In this document: in pieces, positions 1 through 12,377 of the stretch
Numbering within the stretch: the stretch's first letter is position 1
Layout: each line of letters opens with the position of its first letter
Program-made: the position numbers and the translations under genes
Source of the DNA: Loxodes magnus
Lineage: Eukaryota; Ciliophora; Karyorelictea; Loxodida; Loxodidae
Assembly (NCBI GenBank): GCA_946699065.1
Contig: CAMPDV010000539.1
Location: forward strand, 177,893-241,892
Direction: 5' to 3'
Length of the DNA stretch: 64,000 bases
The notes under the pieces: generated by a model
Database searches by the model: none
Seen by the model: only the letters and a program-made list of their open reading frames with translations
Told to the model about the DNA's origin: nothing

Positions 1-1388
1 TAATATACCGTATCATTAGGCTTATTTTCATAGAAATAAGCACTATCTTCATCAAATCATAACATTTATGATCCCGTAGTATATAAGTTAGCTATTGTGA
101 TCTTATCAAAAAAACTAGATTATTAGTCGTTTAATCAACCGCTTCAGTTACCTCCTCTATAATTATTTACAATTGAAATTATACTAATAGCACTCATAAC
201 TAAAAAAGTTATGCAGATAAATTTCAAGAAGTCAAAATAAAGATCTATCTAAAAAGTATTTTCGTCTTCATTTGTAAATCCTAAAACAAAGATTCTCCTT
301 CAAGACCATTTAGGTTTTTAAGTATAATTTTAAAAGATTTGATTAGAATTTTCCATTTGAGAGGAATTATTTAATCTTTACTGTTTTATTCATTTCTTTC
401 AAATACTTTTTTTACCAGATTTTTTTCAAACTAAGTAGATAACTATTATTGAAGAGATGGTAATTGAAGATAATATTAGACATAAAATACCATTAAGAGG
501 AATTTTTCTTCGTGTATTATATACATTTTAATTATACCCTTTTTCCAGCTCTAAGATTTAAATGTATTTCTGTGTCAAATAGATATTAAAATAGCCACAA
601 TCTCCATAATCTCAATTGCATGCAGGAGTGAAGCATCCTCATTGGCAAAAAGAATCATTCATAAAAGGAAAGGGACAAAAGCATGTATCTAAGCAGTCAC
701 CATCATCTCAGTTACATTGAATATTGTTACACTCGATATTACAATATCCATCTTACAACAAAAAGGCTGCTTTATAAGTTTCACAATTACATTCAACACC
801 TCAGCATTCGTCACTATCCATGCCACAAGATGGAGTGTTGCATAATGTTTCACAATGTCCGTTATTAGCTAAAAGAGAGCAAGCTGTCATATCCCAACAA
901 TTTGATTACTCAGTTCCATTACAATCTCCTTAGTCATAATTACATTCTGCATAATTACACTAAGGCTAACAAGCACCGTTTCCTAAATAATAGTTTTCAC
1001 ATTGAGGCATACATTTTTGACAGTCTAAACCATCAAAATTGCATGCTTCAACTTAGCAAGGGATCTAGCAAAAGCTGTCATTAATTCAGGATGAAGAGCA
1101 TCCTTCACTACATAAATCTTAACAATCTCCACCATCAAATTAGCACTCAGTCGAGTTACATTAAATATCGCAATATCCATTACCAATGCTTTAAAAAAAA
1201 CACAAATCATTGCAAATTCTACAATCACCTCCATCCATCAAACAATCATAGTTAGAACATTACAACTAGCAAATCTAATCTTAAAGAAATGAATTATTGC
1301 AACCACTTCTGCACTATGACTCTACTTCCAAACTTAGCATGAAAAGCAATATTGGTATGAAAATCTATACTTGGTTTATAATTTTCAT
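1..1388 (-). CDS. LNR-repeat OSCA/TMEM63-like membrane protein, copy 1 (partial, runs off window)
   Basis: Reverse complement of the 5' part of the genes at 19372 and 49452, closely similar along its length. The start ATG (1386-1388) opens a hydrophobic signal peptide (MKIINQVQIFIPILLS), followed by Cys-rich Lin-12/Notch-type (LNR) repeats of the form C-x3-C-x-[FY]-D-G-G-D-C, then the first transmembrane segment. TAA/TAG are read as Gln and TGA as Trp. Only about the first 460 codons lie in the window; the channel-like core is beyond base 1. It faces away from copy 2 as part of a large inverted repeat. The A-rich tract that is one base short in copy 3 has the longer form here, so the visible part looks intact. 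Confidence 0.7.
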
Positions 1389-2265
1389 ATTTATTAAGAA
1401 AATAAAATCTATTAAAAATTAATATCATAGCTATATTTACATCTTAACTAATAAATAAACTTTTATATTTCTTTCAGCTTTATAACTATAAAAAATATAG
1501 CTATTTATGTTTACCTATTTTTTCCTGGATTTTATAATTTTATTTAAGTAGTTAACTTTAAAAATGTATAATTGCAAAAAAATAATTAAAATTCCTAAAC
1601 TAATAAAAAAATTAACTAGGTATCCATAGCAATTACTATTAACAAGGAATTATAAGAGAAAAATATAGTTGGAAATAATATAATAGAAGCATCAAAAAGA
1701 TAGATAAAAGTATAAAATTTAATAATATCTTACACTCTAAATTCCAATTTATATGATTATTCTAATTTTATCTTGGCTACTCTTTAAGAAAATTACCTTC
1801 AATTAATTTAAAAATAAAATGTATGATTATATGTTTTAAGCTTTTTAGAATAAAATTTGCAGAAGAACCGAGAGAATAAATTATATGATATATGAACTTG
1901 GAAATTTAAATTTAGTTGAAATTTTCTATCTAATAAATAAATGACAAGTGTTAAGACCTTATAAATCCAAATGTAAGAAGAAAGACCAAATAATATAAAT
2001 AAGAAGGAAAATATTTCTCGTTTTTGTTTAAAAGCCTATCTAATAAATAAATTAAATAAAAACTAATGTAAAACTTAACTAAAGATAGTAAATTTAGAAT
2101 TTATACTTTTAATAACTAAGTATATGAAATGATTTATTTTAAGAATTATTATTTAGTTTATATTTAGTTATTATTTTAATTATAAGGGCTATTATATAAT
2201 AAATATCTTAAATTAAAACTTAAGTCTAAATTATTTCCATTCTATTCATTATTTTATAAGAAAAA

Positions 2266-3116
2266 ATGGAAAAAAACCCGGGAATCTAAACCTTAAATTC
2301 TAACCTTAAAGATCAATCTTAAGTCTCAGTTAACTAACAAGAACCGAGAATTCAAAAAAGATAAATCTACTCCTGTTAAGGATTGGGAAATACGGAATTT
2401 CCTAGCAAACTAAAAAAGCTTGAGAAACCCCACGAGCAAGACATTATTTAGCTTTATTCATTAATTGAGAAAATGAATACCGAAATATAGATCCTGAAGG
2501 CGGAAAACTTGAATCTTCGGCTTCTTTTTTAAGATAGAAAAAAGGAAGATCAAGATTTGGTAAATAAAATTTAGTTTTAAATTGAAGTCTTAACTTCCTA
2601 ATTTGAACTATTAGAAAAAAACCTAGAAGCAAATCAATAAAAAATTAAAGAAGAAATTCGATTACCAATAAAAAAAAACTAACTTCAATCAGAAAAGATG
2701 GAAATTGAAAAAATGTAAACAGAATAAAAATTTTAATTCAAGTCCTTAATAAAACGTTGCTATTGTTGTCAAAAGGCTGGACATTTTTGGAGGTAATGTT
2801 CAAAGTGAAGAAGAGTGCTTGAGTAGCACCGTAAAGAATTTGGAACATCGAGGAGGCTATATTGTAACTACTCTGGAGGTATTTACAAAAAGAAGCTGAT
2901 ATTAAATGATTCAAGTGTAACACTAATCAAACAGGATCTTGATATTTAATAGTAAAAGAATTAATAGCTTTAAAGGACAACAATGACCTTAGAATTTGTT
3001 TAGAGAAGCTGGAGAAAAATTACAAGAAGATGGAAGAACAATTCTATGAGCTTATTGAAGAGAAAGAAGAATTATCTCAGTTTGAAATTGATTCAGACGA
3101 AGACATGTACAGTTGA
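2266..3116 (+). CDS. CCHC zinc-knuckle coiled-coil protein
   Basis: Predicted 276 aa after removal of a 20-nt intron at 2915-2934 (GTGTAA..ACAG); only with this intron does the frame reach the acidic end DSDEDMYS and a TGA. Residues about 60-155 are Lys/Glu/Gln-rich and look like coiled coil. A perfect C-x2-C-x4-H-x4-C knuckle (CYCCQKAGHFWRQC) starts at codon 165 (2758), followed by the family motif GIYKKKL. The family resembles ORF1/Gag-like nucleic-acid binding proteins in layout (coil then knuckle), but no reverse transcriptase or transposase is seen. A paralogue is at 9290-10101. The gene sits inside an insertion with a target duplication, so it is probably a mobile-element gene. Confidence 0.7.
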
Positions 3117-3151
3117 GTATATAATATAAAAACTTTTATTGTCTTTAATTT

Positions 3152-3167
3152 GAGGAAACATTTCCTC
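3152..3167. terminator. short perfect hairpin after the zinc-knuckle gene
   Basis: GAGGAAA and TTTCCTC form a 7-bp stem with only CA between them, about 35 bases past the TGA and inside the inserted block. It could be a 3' processing or termination signal, or an element end structure. Position is the only support. Confidence 0.25.
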
Positions 3168-3439
3168 TAATTAAAGATGACCCTAACCCTTATAGTTAAA
3201 ATTAATTCATGAATTCATTATTTTAATATAATTATTTTTCTTAAAATATAAATCAAGCCAATGTTTATGTATAATTCATAAACTAAGGAATTTAAATTCT
3301 AATATTATAGTTAAATTTTATATTTTAAGAAAAAATAATTATATTAAAATATATATGCACTGCTTAATTATTATGCTTATATCATTCCCCAACTATTTAT
3401 ATGTTTAATTCTAGTATTTTCTATTTTAATATACTTCCT

Positions 3440-4450
3440 CTAAAAATATTTCTTATAATTATATATCTTAAATCTTCTTCCTTTAATAAAATAAAAACTA
3501 TCCTAGCTTTGCTTTAGAAAAATAATTGAAGCATTTGCTTTAATAGTTATAAGCTATATATCTATTTTATTTTTTTGCTAGTACTAGATCATTTATTTAA
3601 AAGCAGATTGCTATTTGATTTGGAAATTAACTTTATTTTAAATATGTTTTAAAATTTTTAATTCTTAAAGAAAAGGCAGATTAAAATATATTTATTTATG
3701 ATATAATTTTAGTTGTTTTAAGTTATTTTTCTAAGGTTTTTATTAGACTATACTTATAACTTATTTTCTTCGTTTTTTAATTTATTTTATTTCTTCCTTT
3801 AAATCACTAAATTTATCTAATCATATGTGTATATAATACCTTCTAAGTTTAAAGTTCTAATAGATGAATATTTATTTTATTTAATCTAGAAGGTTCAAAA
3901 TGAATATTAAAATACCTAAAATATTAATACTAGTATTAATAGAATACTTATAATTGTTTAACTTTATTTATTTTACTATTATTAGATTCTTACATCTACT
4001 TTTGCTCTTTTCTACCAATTATAAAGCAACTATTTTCTTCATTTTTTTATCTTTTTGCAGATAGTTAACCCAGTATTTTATAAGCTTTATTTATTCTATT
4101 CAGTCAATTGATCTAATTAAATTATTGATATCTTTTATATTTGTTCCTTATACTTTTCATCTTACTTGTAATTTTTTAAGCTCTTCATAAGTTTATTTTT
4201 TTAGAATAATTGCTCGTTTTGAAATTTGGAAATTAGTTATAAGATTTTATAGCTTTTTAAAAACTATCATCAATTTTATCTTAATGTCAAAAATTTTCTG
4301 GTTTTACACTAAAAATAAGATAAAAGTCTCTTTTAATAGTAGTTTCTATAAATTTAAATCTTAAGAGTATTTTATGTTTTCTTCTTCTTTTTCTTAAGAT
4401 TGTTGAAAGGGGAAACTTGTTTTATGATAAACCTTAAATAAAAAATAAAA
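3440..4450 (-). pseudogene. decayed copy of the membrane-protein gene at 47390-48327
   Basis: Reverse complement of the plus-strand coding stretch in the third duplicate. Pieces such as IFSVKPE are kept, but the A-tract in the YSKNK region has seven A against six in copy 3, which breaks the frame, and other indels follow. The segment is missing altogether from the second duplicate (near 18060). Calling it a pseudogene is an inference from the comparison. Confidence 0.4.
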
Positions 4451-7175
4451 ATTATGGCTTATCACACTTAAATATTCAACTAGGTTGATTCTTACAGCCA
4501 AAGTGTCTTTGTATTAAATATAATAAAATTATATTAAACATTCATTGAAGAAAAAATTGTTTGATGCTGCTAATTTAATTTTGAAATACTTAAGCCATTT
4601 AATTTATCTCTTTTATGATTTACCAAGGTTAGCAGATCTATTTAAAATATTGCTAATTTATTATTATTTAAACATTATGTAAAAGTATTGCTTTATTTAT
4701 AAATTTCTATTTTAGATTATTTTAGCTGTGCTTTTTACTTACTTACATTCATTTTTCTTATGAAATTTAAATTTTTCCTAGATACTTTAGAACTTTATCT
4801 TCTATTATAAAAGCTCTGCTTTATTTTAAATCTTACAATTTTAGATTTTTATATACTTTAAATCTCAATTTTTTAGATTCAATCTGATTACTTAACTCTT
4901 GATAGAAACATATAACCTTGATTGCTAGAATAATTCTATTATTTTCCTATTCTTTCTTTTTAATCTAAAATATATTAATATTTATAAAGCTTAATTAAAT
5001 ACTTTATAATGGATTTAAATTATTTCACAAATAGCTCTGAATTAAGCTAATAAAAATACAGTGAGATATAAGTTCTTAGCTAATTATTAAAAGAGGCTTA
5101 ATTTGAATCATTTTTAGTGGATTAATAGCATACTTTAAATTTAATTTATATAGCTTATATCAATTAATTAAAGCTTAATTTTAATATCCTTATTACTTAG
5201 TTAAATTAATTTACTTAGAAGAATATTTAATTTTAAACTATCTGATAAAAGTTAGAATTTTATATTTTAGATATCTTAAAAGTTTTCATAATACAATACA
5301 TAATGAAACAGATTTAGTCTGGTCTAATTGATATAAGCTAGAATAGATAAATTTAGTTTATACATTATATACTTATTAATATAATAACTTAATCAATAAT
5401 AAAGCTATCATACTGTCTAACCACGACTATTATGACTAATAAAAAATAATCTTCTCTAAAAGCCAAATATTTTATACAAATTAAGTAAGTTCTAAGTGAT
5501 TTAAGAATATAATAGAAATTATTTTAATTTAATATGTATAGACTAAAGCATCTTAAATAAAAATAAAAATTAAGGCATTTCTGAAATTTTTAAAAAGGTT
5601 ATTAATTATAAAACAACTAAATAAAAACAAAACTTTATAATATTAAACTTTTAAAATAAAATTGCTAATTAAAATGTGAAAAACATAGTAAAAAGGAGAA
5701 ATTTAATAAATTAAGAAAATTTTAGTTTTCCTTTTTATTTAATAATTATATCTTCTACCTTTCTTTTTCTTTATAGATGTTATGATATATTAAATTAATA
5801 TTTAAATTGTATAAACTAAATTAATAATCTATCTATCCACATTTAAACTGAGATTGTTTTAGTTTATTAATAGCTACTTACTTCATTTAATACTTTATCT
5901 TTTTTATTTAAAATAATGATAGTTATTATTTTATAAGCTTGATTAATTATTAAATACCTTATCATTTATTACTTACTAATATACTTAAATTACAATTAAT
6001 AATCCTAGTCTAAATAAGCTAAACATTCAATTACATTCATAGTTAAGTTGTTTAGTTAAAAGGACTAAGAAAAGCATTTTTCATTTAATTAGATTTAATT
6101 TATTTTATTTTTCATAAAGTTTAAGGAAATAAATTTAAAATAACTCTAAAGCTAAAGGAATTTTAATTACTTATGTTGAGACAAAATAAAGTTGCTCTTG
6201 AGCTAATAAACTATAAAGACTAAAGATAAAATTAAGAAGCAGGTGTTTCTTAAAGGTAATCTATATTAATGCTAGAACGGGTAAAAGAAAAATTTATGCA
6301 ATATATAACTTTATAAATAAGATAAAATAGGCCAAGCTTTATAAATTTTTTCATAATTGAAAGATTTTCTACAAATTACTCTATACAAATTGATTTAGTA
6401 TTTAAGATTTTATAAGAAGGTTGTAGTAAAAATAACTAACTCTAAGTTAATTTATTCTCAAATAAAAAACTCAAAGAAAAATAATTAATTTAAATTGAAG
6501 ATTTTGCTTTAATAGAACTAAGTTAAATTTATTTTTCATCAGGATTATTAAATACCTTTTCTACCAACCTTCCAAAATTGGAATAAATATTTATTTTCTC
6601 TGATCTTTTTTACAATGAAAGTTAGTTTTCTTAGCGTGTATAATCCCTTTTATAAATTTTTTATGCTTTAGCCTATAAATTCATCCTTAAAATTAACTTT
6701 TCTTGTTTCCTTTTTACATTTATTTAGTAATTTATGGTTTATAGGCAAATTTTAATTTTCTTACTATAGATTCTTGAGCATTTCATGTAAATTTAATAAA
6801 AATTTGAGCGCTTTAGTTTTTGAACTTAGCAAATTTATTAAAAAATAGCTACCTAAGCTTATATTTAGTTATAATATTAAGAATTAAACTAGCTGGTTTA
6901 TAATTGAATAAAGTAAATAGCTAGTGTAAGTTTATTTAGCTAATTTGCATTTGTTAGTATAATTATGCTTTACTAATTAAATAAGATATTAAGAATTTAC
7001 ATCTTTGCTAATACTTTGCTAATACATTCTTAGATTTATAATATTTGCCTTGCTGGGCCTCCAAGCAGCATCCGAAGGAGAGGGCTTTCCACCCTATTTA
7101 AATTAAATTATAATAGTTGCTTTATTTTAGATTCAAATCAAATCATTTCTTTTATGTTAAATATTATACAAAAAG

Positions 7176-7237
7176 CGACTCAACAGGGATTTGAACCCCA
7201 ATTTTGGGCTCATGTGCTACCCTTACACCATAAAGCC
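7176..7237 (-). pseudogene. tRNA-Arg-like relic lacking the anticodon arm
   Basis: Related to the full tRNA-Arg(ACG) at 38334 but only 62 nt: D-arm, T-arm (GGGGTTCAAATCCC) and acceptor regions are kept, while the anticodon stem-loop is missing. The acceptor is weaker here (GGCTTTA against TTGAGTC). The same deletion is present in the copies at 42241 and 62988. Confidence 0.6.
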
Positions 7238-7298
7238 TCTTATCATTTAACTATTTCCAATACTCTTAAATTAATTAGAAAATATATTAGATATAAAA

Positions 7299-7382
7299 TG
7301 GCAGCTGTGGGATTCGAACCCACGCGCACTAGTGTGCAACAGATCTTAAGTCTGTCTCCTTAACCGACTCGGACAAACTGCC
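7299..7382 (-). tRNA. tRNA-Leu(UAA)
   Basis: 84-nt class II tRNA. Acceptor GGCAGTT pairs with AGCTGCC (one G-U), discriminator A. Anticodon stem ACAGA/TCTGT encloses loop CTTAAGA with anticodon TAA, and there is a long variable arm (TGCACACTAGTGCG) and T-arm GTGGGTTCGAATCCCAC. Identical copies lie at 42364 (-) and 62844 (+). Confidence 0.92.
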
Positions 7383-8613
7383 TTAAGATTATTTTTATAA
7401 ATTACTTATTAACTATATTTTAATAATATATCATCAAAAATAGATAAACATTCAACTGGATATTTTAATTAATATTTTTCTTATCTTAAGATATTAGGAT
7501 TGTATTGATTGTGGAATTGTAGTTAAGAATTAAGAAGCTTTTGAAAGCTATTTTGTAAAATATAAAATTAAATTTAGTTTATATAAAAGTATTAATTTTT
7601 ACTTTTTAATTATTTTACTTAAAGCTAAATTGCTACAACTAATTTTATATAATTCTATTAATTTATTCCATGTAGATAATTGACGTTATAAATAATAATT
7701 CTTCTAAATTCTACATTTTGCTCTTCTAGTTTTCTTTATTTATCCTTACATCTTATTGAATATTACTTTCCTTTCTTTATTCTAAATTTAATACTTTTTT
7801 CTTTTCTCTCCTCTATTCTTTCTTATTCTTTTGTAATTTTCCTTAATTTAATTTTTAGTATATTAATACCCTTTCAATATCTTTTAGTAATATAAATCCT
7901 TTATATTTCTAGTTATTATATATTTAAGCTTCATATTTGCTATAAAAAGCTAGTGATTACTATTAATTTACTTATTGTACTATAGATTGATACTAATTTA
8001 CTTGTTATGCTATCCTATTATTTAGAACAATAATTTCCTTACTAATATTTATAAGTTTGGTTTGCTCTTTTATTCTTAAGCTTACTAATCTATTTATATT
8101 TATTTAATAATAAGTATCTTACATACTTATTAACCTTAAATGGCTTGCTTTCTTAATAATTCTTAGAATGTACTACAAGCTATTTTAATACTTATGTTGA
8201 ACTATTTGCTTCAATTAAGACACTAAATAGCTTGCTGCATTATATATTTTAGGTAATTCTCTTTTAAACTAGAATTAGAGTTTAAGAATATTGATTAAAA
8301 ATAGAAATAAAGGAAATAGGATTTATAGGTAATTAAAGGGTTAGTTATAAGCACTTATTATATATTAAAAAGATAATGTTTAAGAGGACTAGATTAGTTT
8401 TGGTATGGCATAAAGGCTATTTTAATAAGTTAATAAGTAATAATAGTTTTAATTAAATTAACTAAAAGCTAAACTTAAGAGCTTAAATTATTATAGTCTT
8501 TAACTTTATTTTAGATATGAGAATAATAACATCATTCTACTATCTATAATATCAGATACTCTTTATCATCTACCATTCTTTTTATTTATTCTACTTTTCA
8601 AATCCCAATATAA
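7383..8613. other. AT-rich stretch, no supported gene
   Basis: Very AT-rich, with T-runs on the plus strand. I found no domain, no conserved frame and no structured RNA. A small gene cannot be excluded because TAA and TAG do not interrupt frames here. Confidence 0.4.
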
Positions 8614-8686
8614 ACATGTGTGGTCTGAGCTAGACTCAATTTCTAGTCGCAGAAATCATGCGCGAGTTCAAATCTCACCGCATGCA
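8614..8686 (+). pseudogene. tRNA-Leu(CAA) relic
   Basis: 73 nt, matching the 84-nt tRNA-Leu(CAA) genes at 27342, 42017 and 63190 at both ends, but with the second half of the D-arm deleted and the anticodon-arm pairing disturbed (loop CTCAATT). The first acceptor base is A instead of G. Confidence 0.7.
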
Positions 8687-9289
8687 TTTTTAAAAATAAT
8701 ATTTAGGTTTAATAACATCATAAAAGCCTATTTTATTTTAAGGAAATAATTTAGAATGATGATTTATGCTTTTATATTTTAATCTTTTTATAATAAGGAA
8801 AATCTACTCTACAGGACTCCTTAATTCCATATGAGATACTTAAATCATAGAACATTTAATTGTAATTATTTTGAATATTCTTAAATTATTATTTAGATAG
8901 AAAATGGAACTTAAATCTATGCTCACTAATGTGCGATAAATCTTAAGTTTATATCATTAAAGCAACTAAGAAAATTTCCTTTATATTTATTCCTTTTTTT
9001 GATTTTATCATATTTGCATAATATAAACTTTTTGATAAACTAATGCAATTAAAAAATTTGATATAAATCTATTAATAGACAAATGATTTACGAATCTATC
9101 CTTTTTTCTGCAATTAAATTTAAATATATGGAATAGAGTTTGACATATCTTAAATTTAAATTACTTTTATCTAAATAATTTCTAAATCTCTTACTTTAGC
9201 ATCTTATTAATAGTAATTCTCTTACATTCTTAATCTTTAATAAATAAGTGAGCAAACATAAATCAATACATTCATAATAATAATAATAT

Positions 9290-10101
9290 ACTTAAAGTTA
9301 GTAGAGTTTTGCATTCTCTGGAATTGCAACCAGTTCCTGCGGACAGTTTTTTTAACGTGGGTGTGATCCACGACCTTTTTATTAAGTGGAAGGTTGCCAC
9401 TGTAACCGTTCAAGTGGTCTTGCAAAAAGCTTTTATTTGTAGATCCCTGTTGGAGTTATTCATAGTTTATTGAGTTGCCTCCATGTTCTTTTCTGCTCTT
9501 ATTCGTTTATTTTCTTTCATTATCAACAGTTTTTTAAAATATGTTGATTTGATTTGCAACATCAACAAAATTTGTATTATTGTCTTTATTTCGTTTTTTT
9601 TTATGATAATTTATTTTCTATATTTTCTAATATTTTAATGAAACTTGTAGCAATCATTTCTTTTTCTGGATTCAATTCTGTTTTTAATTCTATTGGTATT
9701 TTTTCTATTTCCATTTTTGTGTCGTATTTAAAGTTTTATTGTGACTAAGTTCAGAGTTGTTCTTCCGTTATCAAATTGCTTTGAATGAGCTGTCTTCTGA
9801 GTATTAATAATTCGTTGTTTTAATCCTCTATGCTATTCATTAATTCCCTTATTTTTTCTCCTTAGTTATAAGCTATTTCTTCATACTTTGAAATTAATTT
9901 TTACATTTGATCTAGTTAAATTTAAAGTTTTTGATTAGTTTCGTTTTTAGGTTAACTTATCTCTATTTATCCTACCATAACTTTACCTTCTGAAGAAGAG
10001 CTTGACTCCTCCTATTGTTATTATTTTTTCTAAATTTCTTTTGTCACTTTTCTCTTTAGGTTTTTAAGTTAATTCTTTGAGAGTCGAAGAGATTAATCCA
10101 T
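9290..10101 (-). CDS. CCHC zinc-knuckle coiled-coil protein, second family member
   Basis: Start ATG at 10099-10101. The frame runs through a basic N-terminus, a Ser/Glu patch, a coiled-coil-like stretch, and a C-x2-C-x4-H-x4-C knuckle written CWCCKSNQHILKNC, where W is TGA, then the family signature GIYKQKL. It matches the gene at 2266 in order and motifs. The 3' end is uncertain: the family's acidic C-terminus was not found and no convincing TGA closes the frame before the AT-rich run near 9290. Either a small intron is missed or the gene is truncated. Confidence 0.6.
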
Positions 10102-10829
10102 TTTTTTTTTAAATCAATACATTCATATTTTATGATATATACCTACAATAACTTAATAAAATATCTATCTTTAGCCCCTTTCGTTAAATTAGTGTTAATT
10201 AGGTATCACATATTTCTTTAATAATTTAGGCTTTTCTTAATTATATTTTAGTATTTTTGTATAATTCGTAGATATTTTCTTTTTTAGCCTTTATAAAATT
10301 ATAAATATAACAGCCTAAACTAAATAAGTGTAGGATTTTACCTTTTTATAGGTTTTTATTGATTCCTTAGCATTATTATCAAATTTTTTATTATCTAAAC
10401 CAATTTTATTTATAACTAAACCTTTTTATTTCTGTATAAATTGGGCAAAACCACTATTAATAATTTTAATGTTTAGATATGCATTAATGAATTAAATTGA
10501 TGGTATAATAGCAAATTATTATGTTTATGATTAGAAAGTAAAATAAATAATCTTAAACATTGTACAGTTAGGAGTATTTCAAAGAGATGATTCATACAAT
10601 ATAGAAGAGTTTGGTTCACTAAAATAGAAACTACTTAATTAGAAAAGTATAAATAATTTTATAGTCTTGAGAATATCAGTGAGGATTAAACTAAAAATTA
10701 TATTTATAAGCATAATTAGAAGATAATAGCCTTTATTATTTGTTTAAGAAATAATTAGTTATATTTATACATAACAATACCAAAATAATATAACTTATAT
10801 AAGTAAAATTTAAATTAGCTAAAGGATTT

Positions 10830-11190
10830 AGAAAAGTTATAGCACTAATTAATAAGAAGAAAATAACTAACATTTAGATTTATAAAGAAAAAACATTTTA
10901 TATTTGGAGTTTAGCCTCAGAATATGCTAAAGGAATCCAATCATTACAACTAACTAGCACTTTACTTTAAAATAGCAATACAAAAATATAAAAAATATAA
11001 AGATGTAGCAAATTAAACTACTTTATTAAATATAAAAACAGGATTCTTAGTAATTAACAATTATGTTCTAGAGGTATAATAGTTATAGTAATAGAGATAA
11101 ACATTTTTTGTTAAATCTAGCAAATGAATAGCGTTAATTATAAGTATGATTGAAAGAAATAAACTATGATAATTTAAAATATTTTATACA
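10830..11190 (+). pseudogene. decayed C-terminal fragment of AIG1-type GTPase gene
   Basis: Similar, with many indels, to the 3' third of the GTPase genes at 43004 and 61193 (for example the stretches equivalent to QQSYSTNSQEE and the final NYEW region). No GTPase core motifs precede it. It is a relic on the plus strand. Confidence 0.5.
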
Positions 11191-11706
11191 ATAAGAGCTC
11201 TTATTAATTAAATACATTATTAGAATATAAAAAATCTTATTTTTATTTCTATAAGTGAGATATATAATTTCAGACTGAAGATCGAGCAAAAGAAATTAAG
11301 TCTACTATAATATAATCTAGATTATCATCAAAAATATTAATTTGAATATACTGAGTTTGTTCTATTTAGCTTTAGCAAAAGTAAAATATCAGGTATATAT
11401 TAAAATTAAGATATTCACTTTAGCTCTTTTACAAGCAACTACATTATCTTATTAATTTTAAGGTTTTAAATATTTATCTAAATTTGAATTGAACTAGTCT
11501 GAAATTAAATTAAATTACACTAATTTAAATAAAAATAAATTGGAACTACAAGTTTGTTAAAATTGCAGGAAATAAATAATAAATATAATAAAAATATTTT
11601 TAAAGATTCTTTTAATACTATAAAATAAAAGATAAATTAGATTCTTATTTAAAGTGAATATTATAATCTTAACTTTATCACATTTATATAAATTTTAATT
11701 ATAATC

Positions 11707-12361
11707 TCATTTTTTTTATTTCTTGCTTAGGTAAATATCTTAATTATATCTTACAGTTTCAAACTTTTATTTCATTCTTTCAAATCTCTTACTGTAAAGC
11801 CTCTTTTTATTGTAAAACTGATCATAATCATAAAAGTCTAGCAAAAATTTCCATAAATCATAAATTTTATAAGTTATTTCCTCTAATATCTAACTTTAGA
11901 ACTACTAATAATGCATATGCCAAGACACTTGCAAGTCCTACTAGGTTTTTATTATAATGCTTACGTTCTTATATATTAAACTTGTCTAACAATCTAATTT
12001 TATATGAGAAAATTAAAGATATCCCACATTCTATATAAATATTTAAATATCTTACCAATTGATATATATATTTAAAAATTATACTATCTGATTAATTTAA
12101 AAACATCTTACCTTCTAGATAATTTAAGATCTTACCTTCTTTATGTATATATTTAAAAATAATTACAGACTAGATGTTTTAAATATTTATATACTAGACA
12201 AATATCTCAATACCTTGTACTATATATATTTTATTAATATCATATCAGAAGATAACTATTTAAGATGTATAGCCATCTAGATATTCATCTAATTATCTTA
12301 CTAACTATTTGTCTTTTTATAATATATACTATCTTTATATATTATTAAATGCTCTTACCAT
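11707..12361 (-). CDS. hypothetical protein encoded by single-codon exons
   Basis: A 116-aa reading is obtained only by splicing about eleven GT..AG introns of 20-54 nt. The exons, in order, are ATG (12359-12361), ATA, TTA, a 63-nt exon (12214-12276), a 27-nt exon (12167-12193), then AAG, AAG, ATA, AAT, ATT and AAC as separate 3-nt exons, and a 234-nt last exon (11707-11940) ending in TGA. Every exon length is a multiple of three, so all introns are phase 0. The last exon reads as an ordinary charged protein (KIYDLWKFLLDFYDYDQF). No known domain was recognised. This is an independent second example of the construction in the gene at 28150. It is divergent from the gene at 12378. Confidence 0.5.
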
Positions 12362-12377
12362 TATATATTAATGTAAA

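Larger units (their letters stand above)
2257..3225 (+). mobile_element. 956-bp insertion carrying a zinc-knuckle gene, 13-bp target duplication
   Basis: The sequence ATTCATTATTTTA occurs at 2244-2256 and again at 3213-3225, bracketing a block absent from both sister duplicates: in copy 2 (near 18520, reverse complement) and copy 3 (near 48590) the flanks join with a single copy of this motif. The inserted block holds one complete gene (2266-3116) plus a small hairpin. No terminal inverted repeats or poly(A) tail are visible. It could be a retroposed or DNA-mobile unit, or a germline-limited eliminated sequence. Confidence 0.6.
1..6540. repeat. left arm of large inverted repeat
   Basis: The arm is the reverse complement of about 15640-20770, with indels. 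Anchors: the channel gene (1-1388 against 19372-20760), the stretch near 5100-5180 against 17190-17280, the stretch near 6000-6090 against 16090-16190, and 6360-6550 against 15650-15790. Divergence is visible by eye throughout, so it is not an assembly mirror. The element insertion at 2257-3225 is specific to this arm, while the 171-bp insertion is specific to the other arm. Apart from the entries listed separately I see no supported gene in 4450-6540. Confidence 0.75.

Noticed and set aside
683..1084. Standard-code ORFs over the channel-gene N-terminal regions (also at 19676-20077 and 49585-50175)
   Set aside because: They are antisense shadows of the LNR repeats; the real frame is on the other strand with TAA/TAG as Gln and TGA as Trp.
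3178..3195. Telomere-like CCCTAACCC
   Set aside because: Only one and a half repeats inside an insertion; no array and no chromosome end.
9237..9748. Short ORFs called with the standard code around the second zinc-knuckle gene
   Set aside because: They overlap the knuckle-containing minus-strand frame out of phase and have no independent support.
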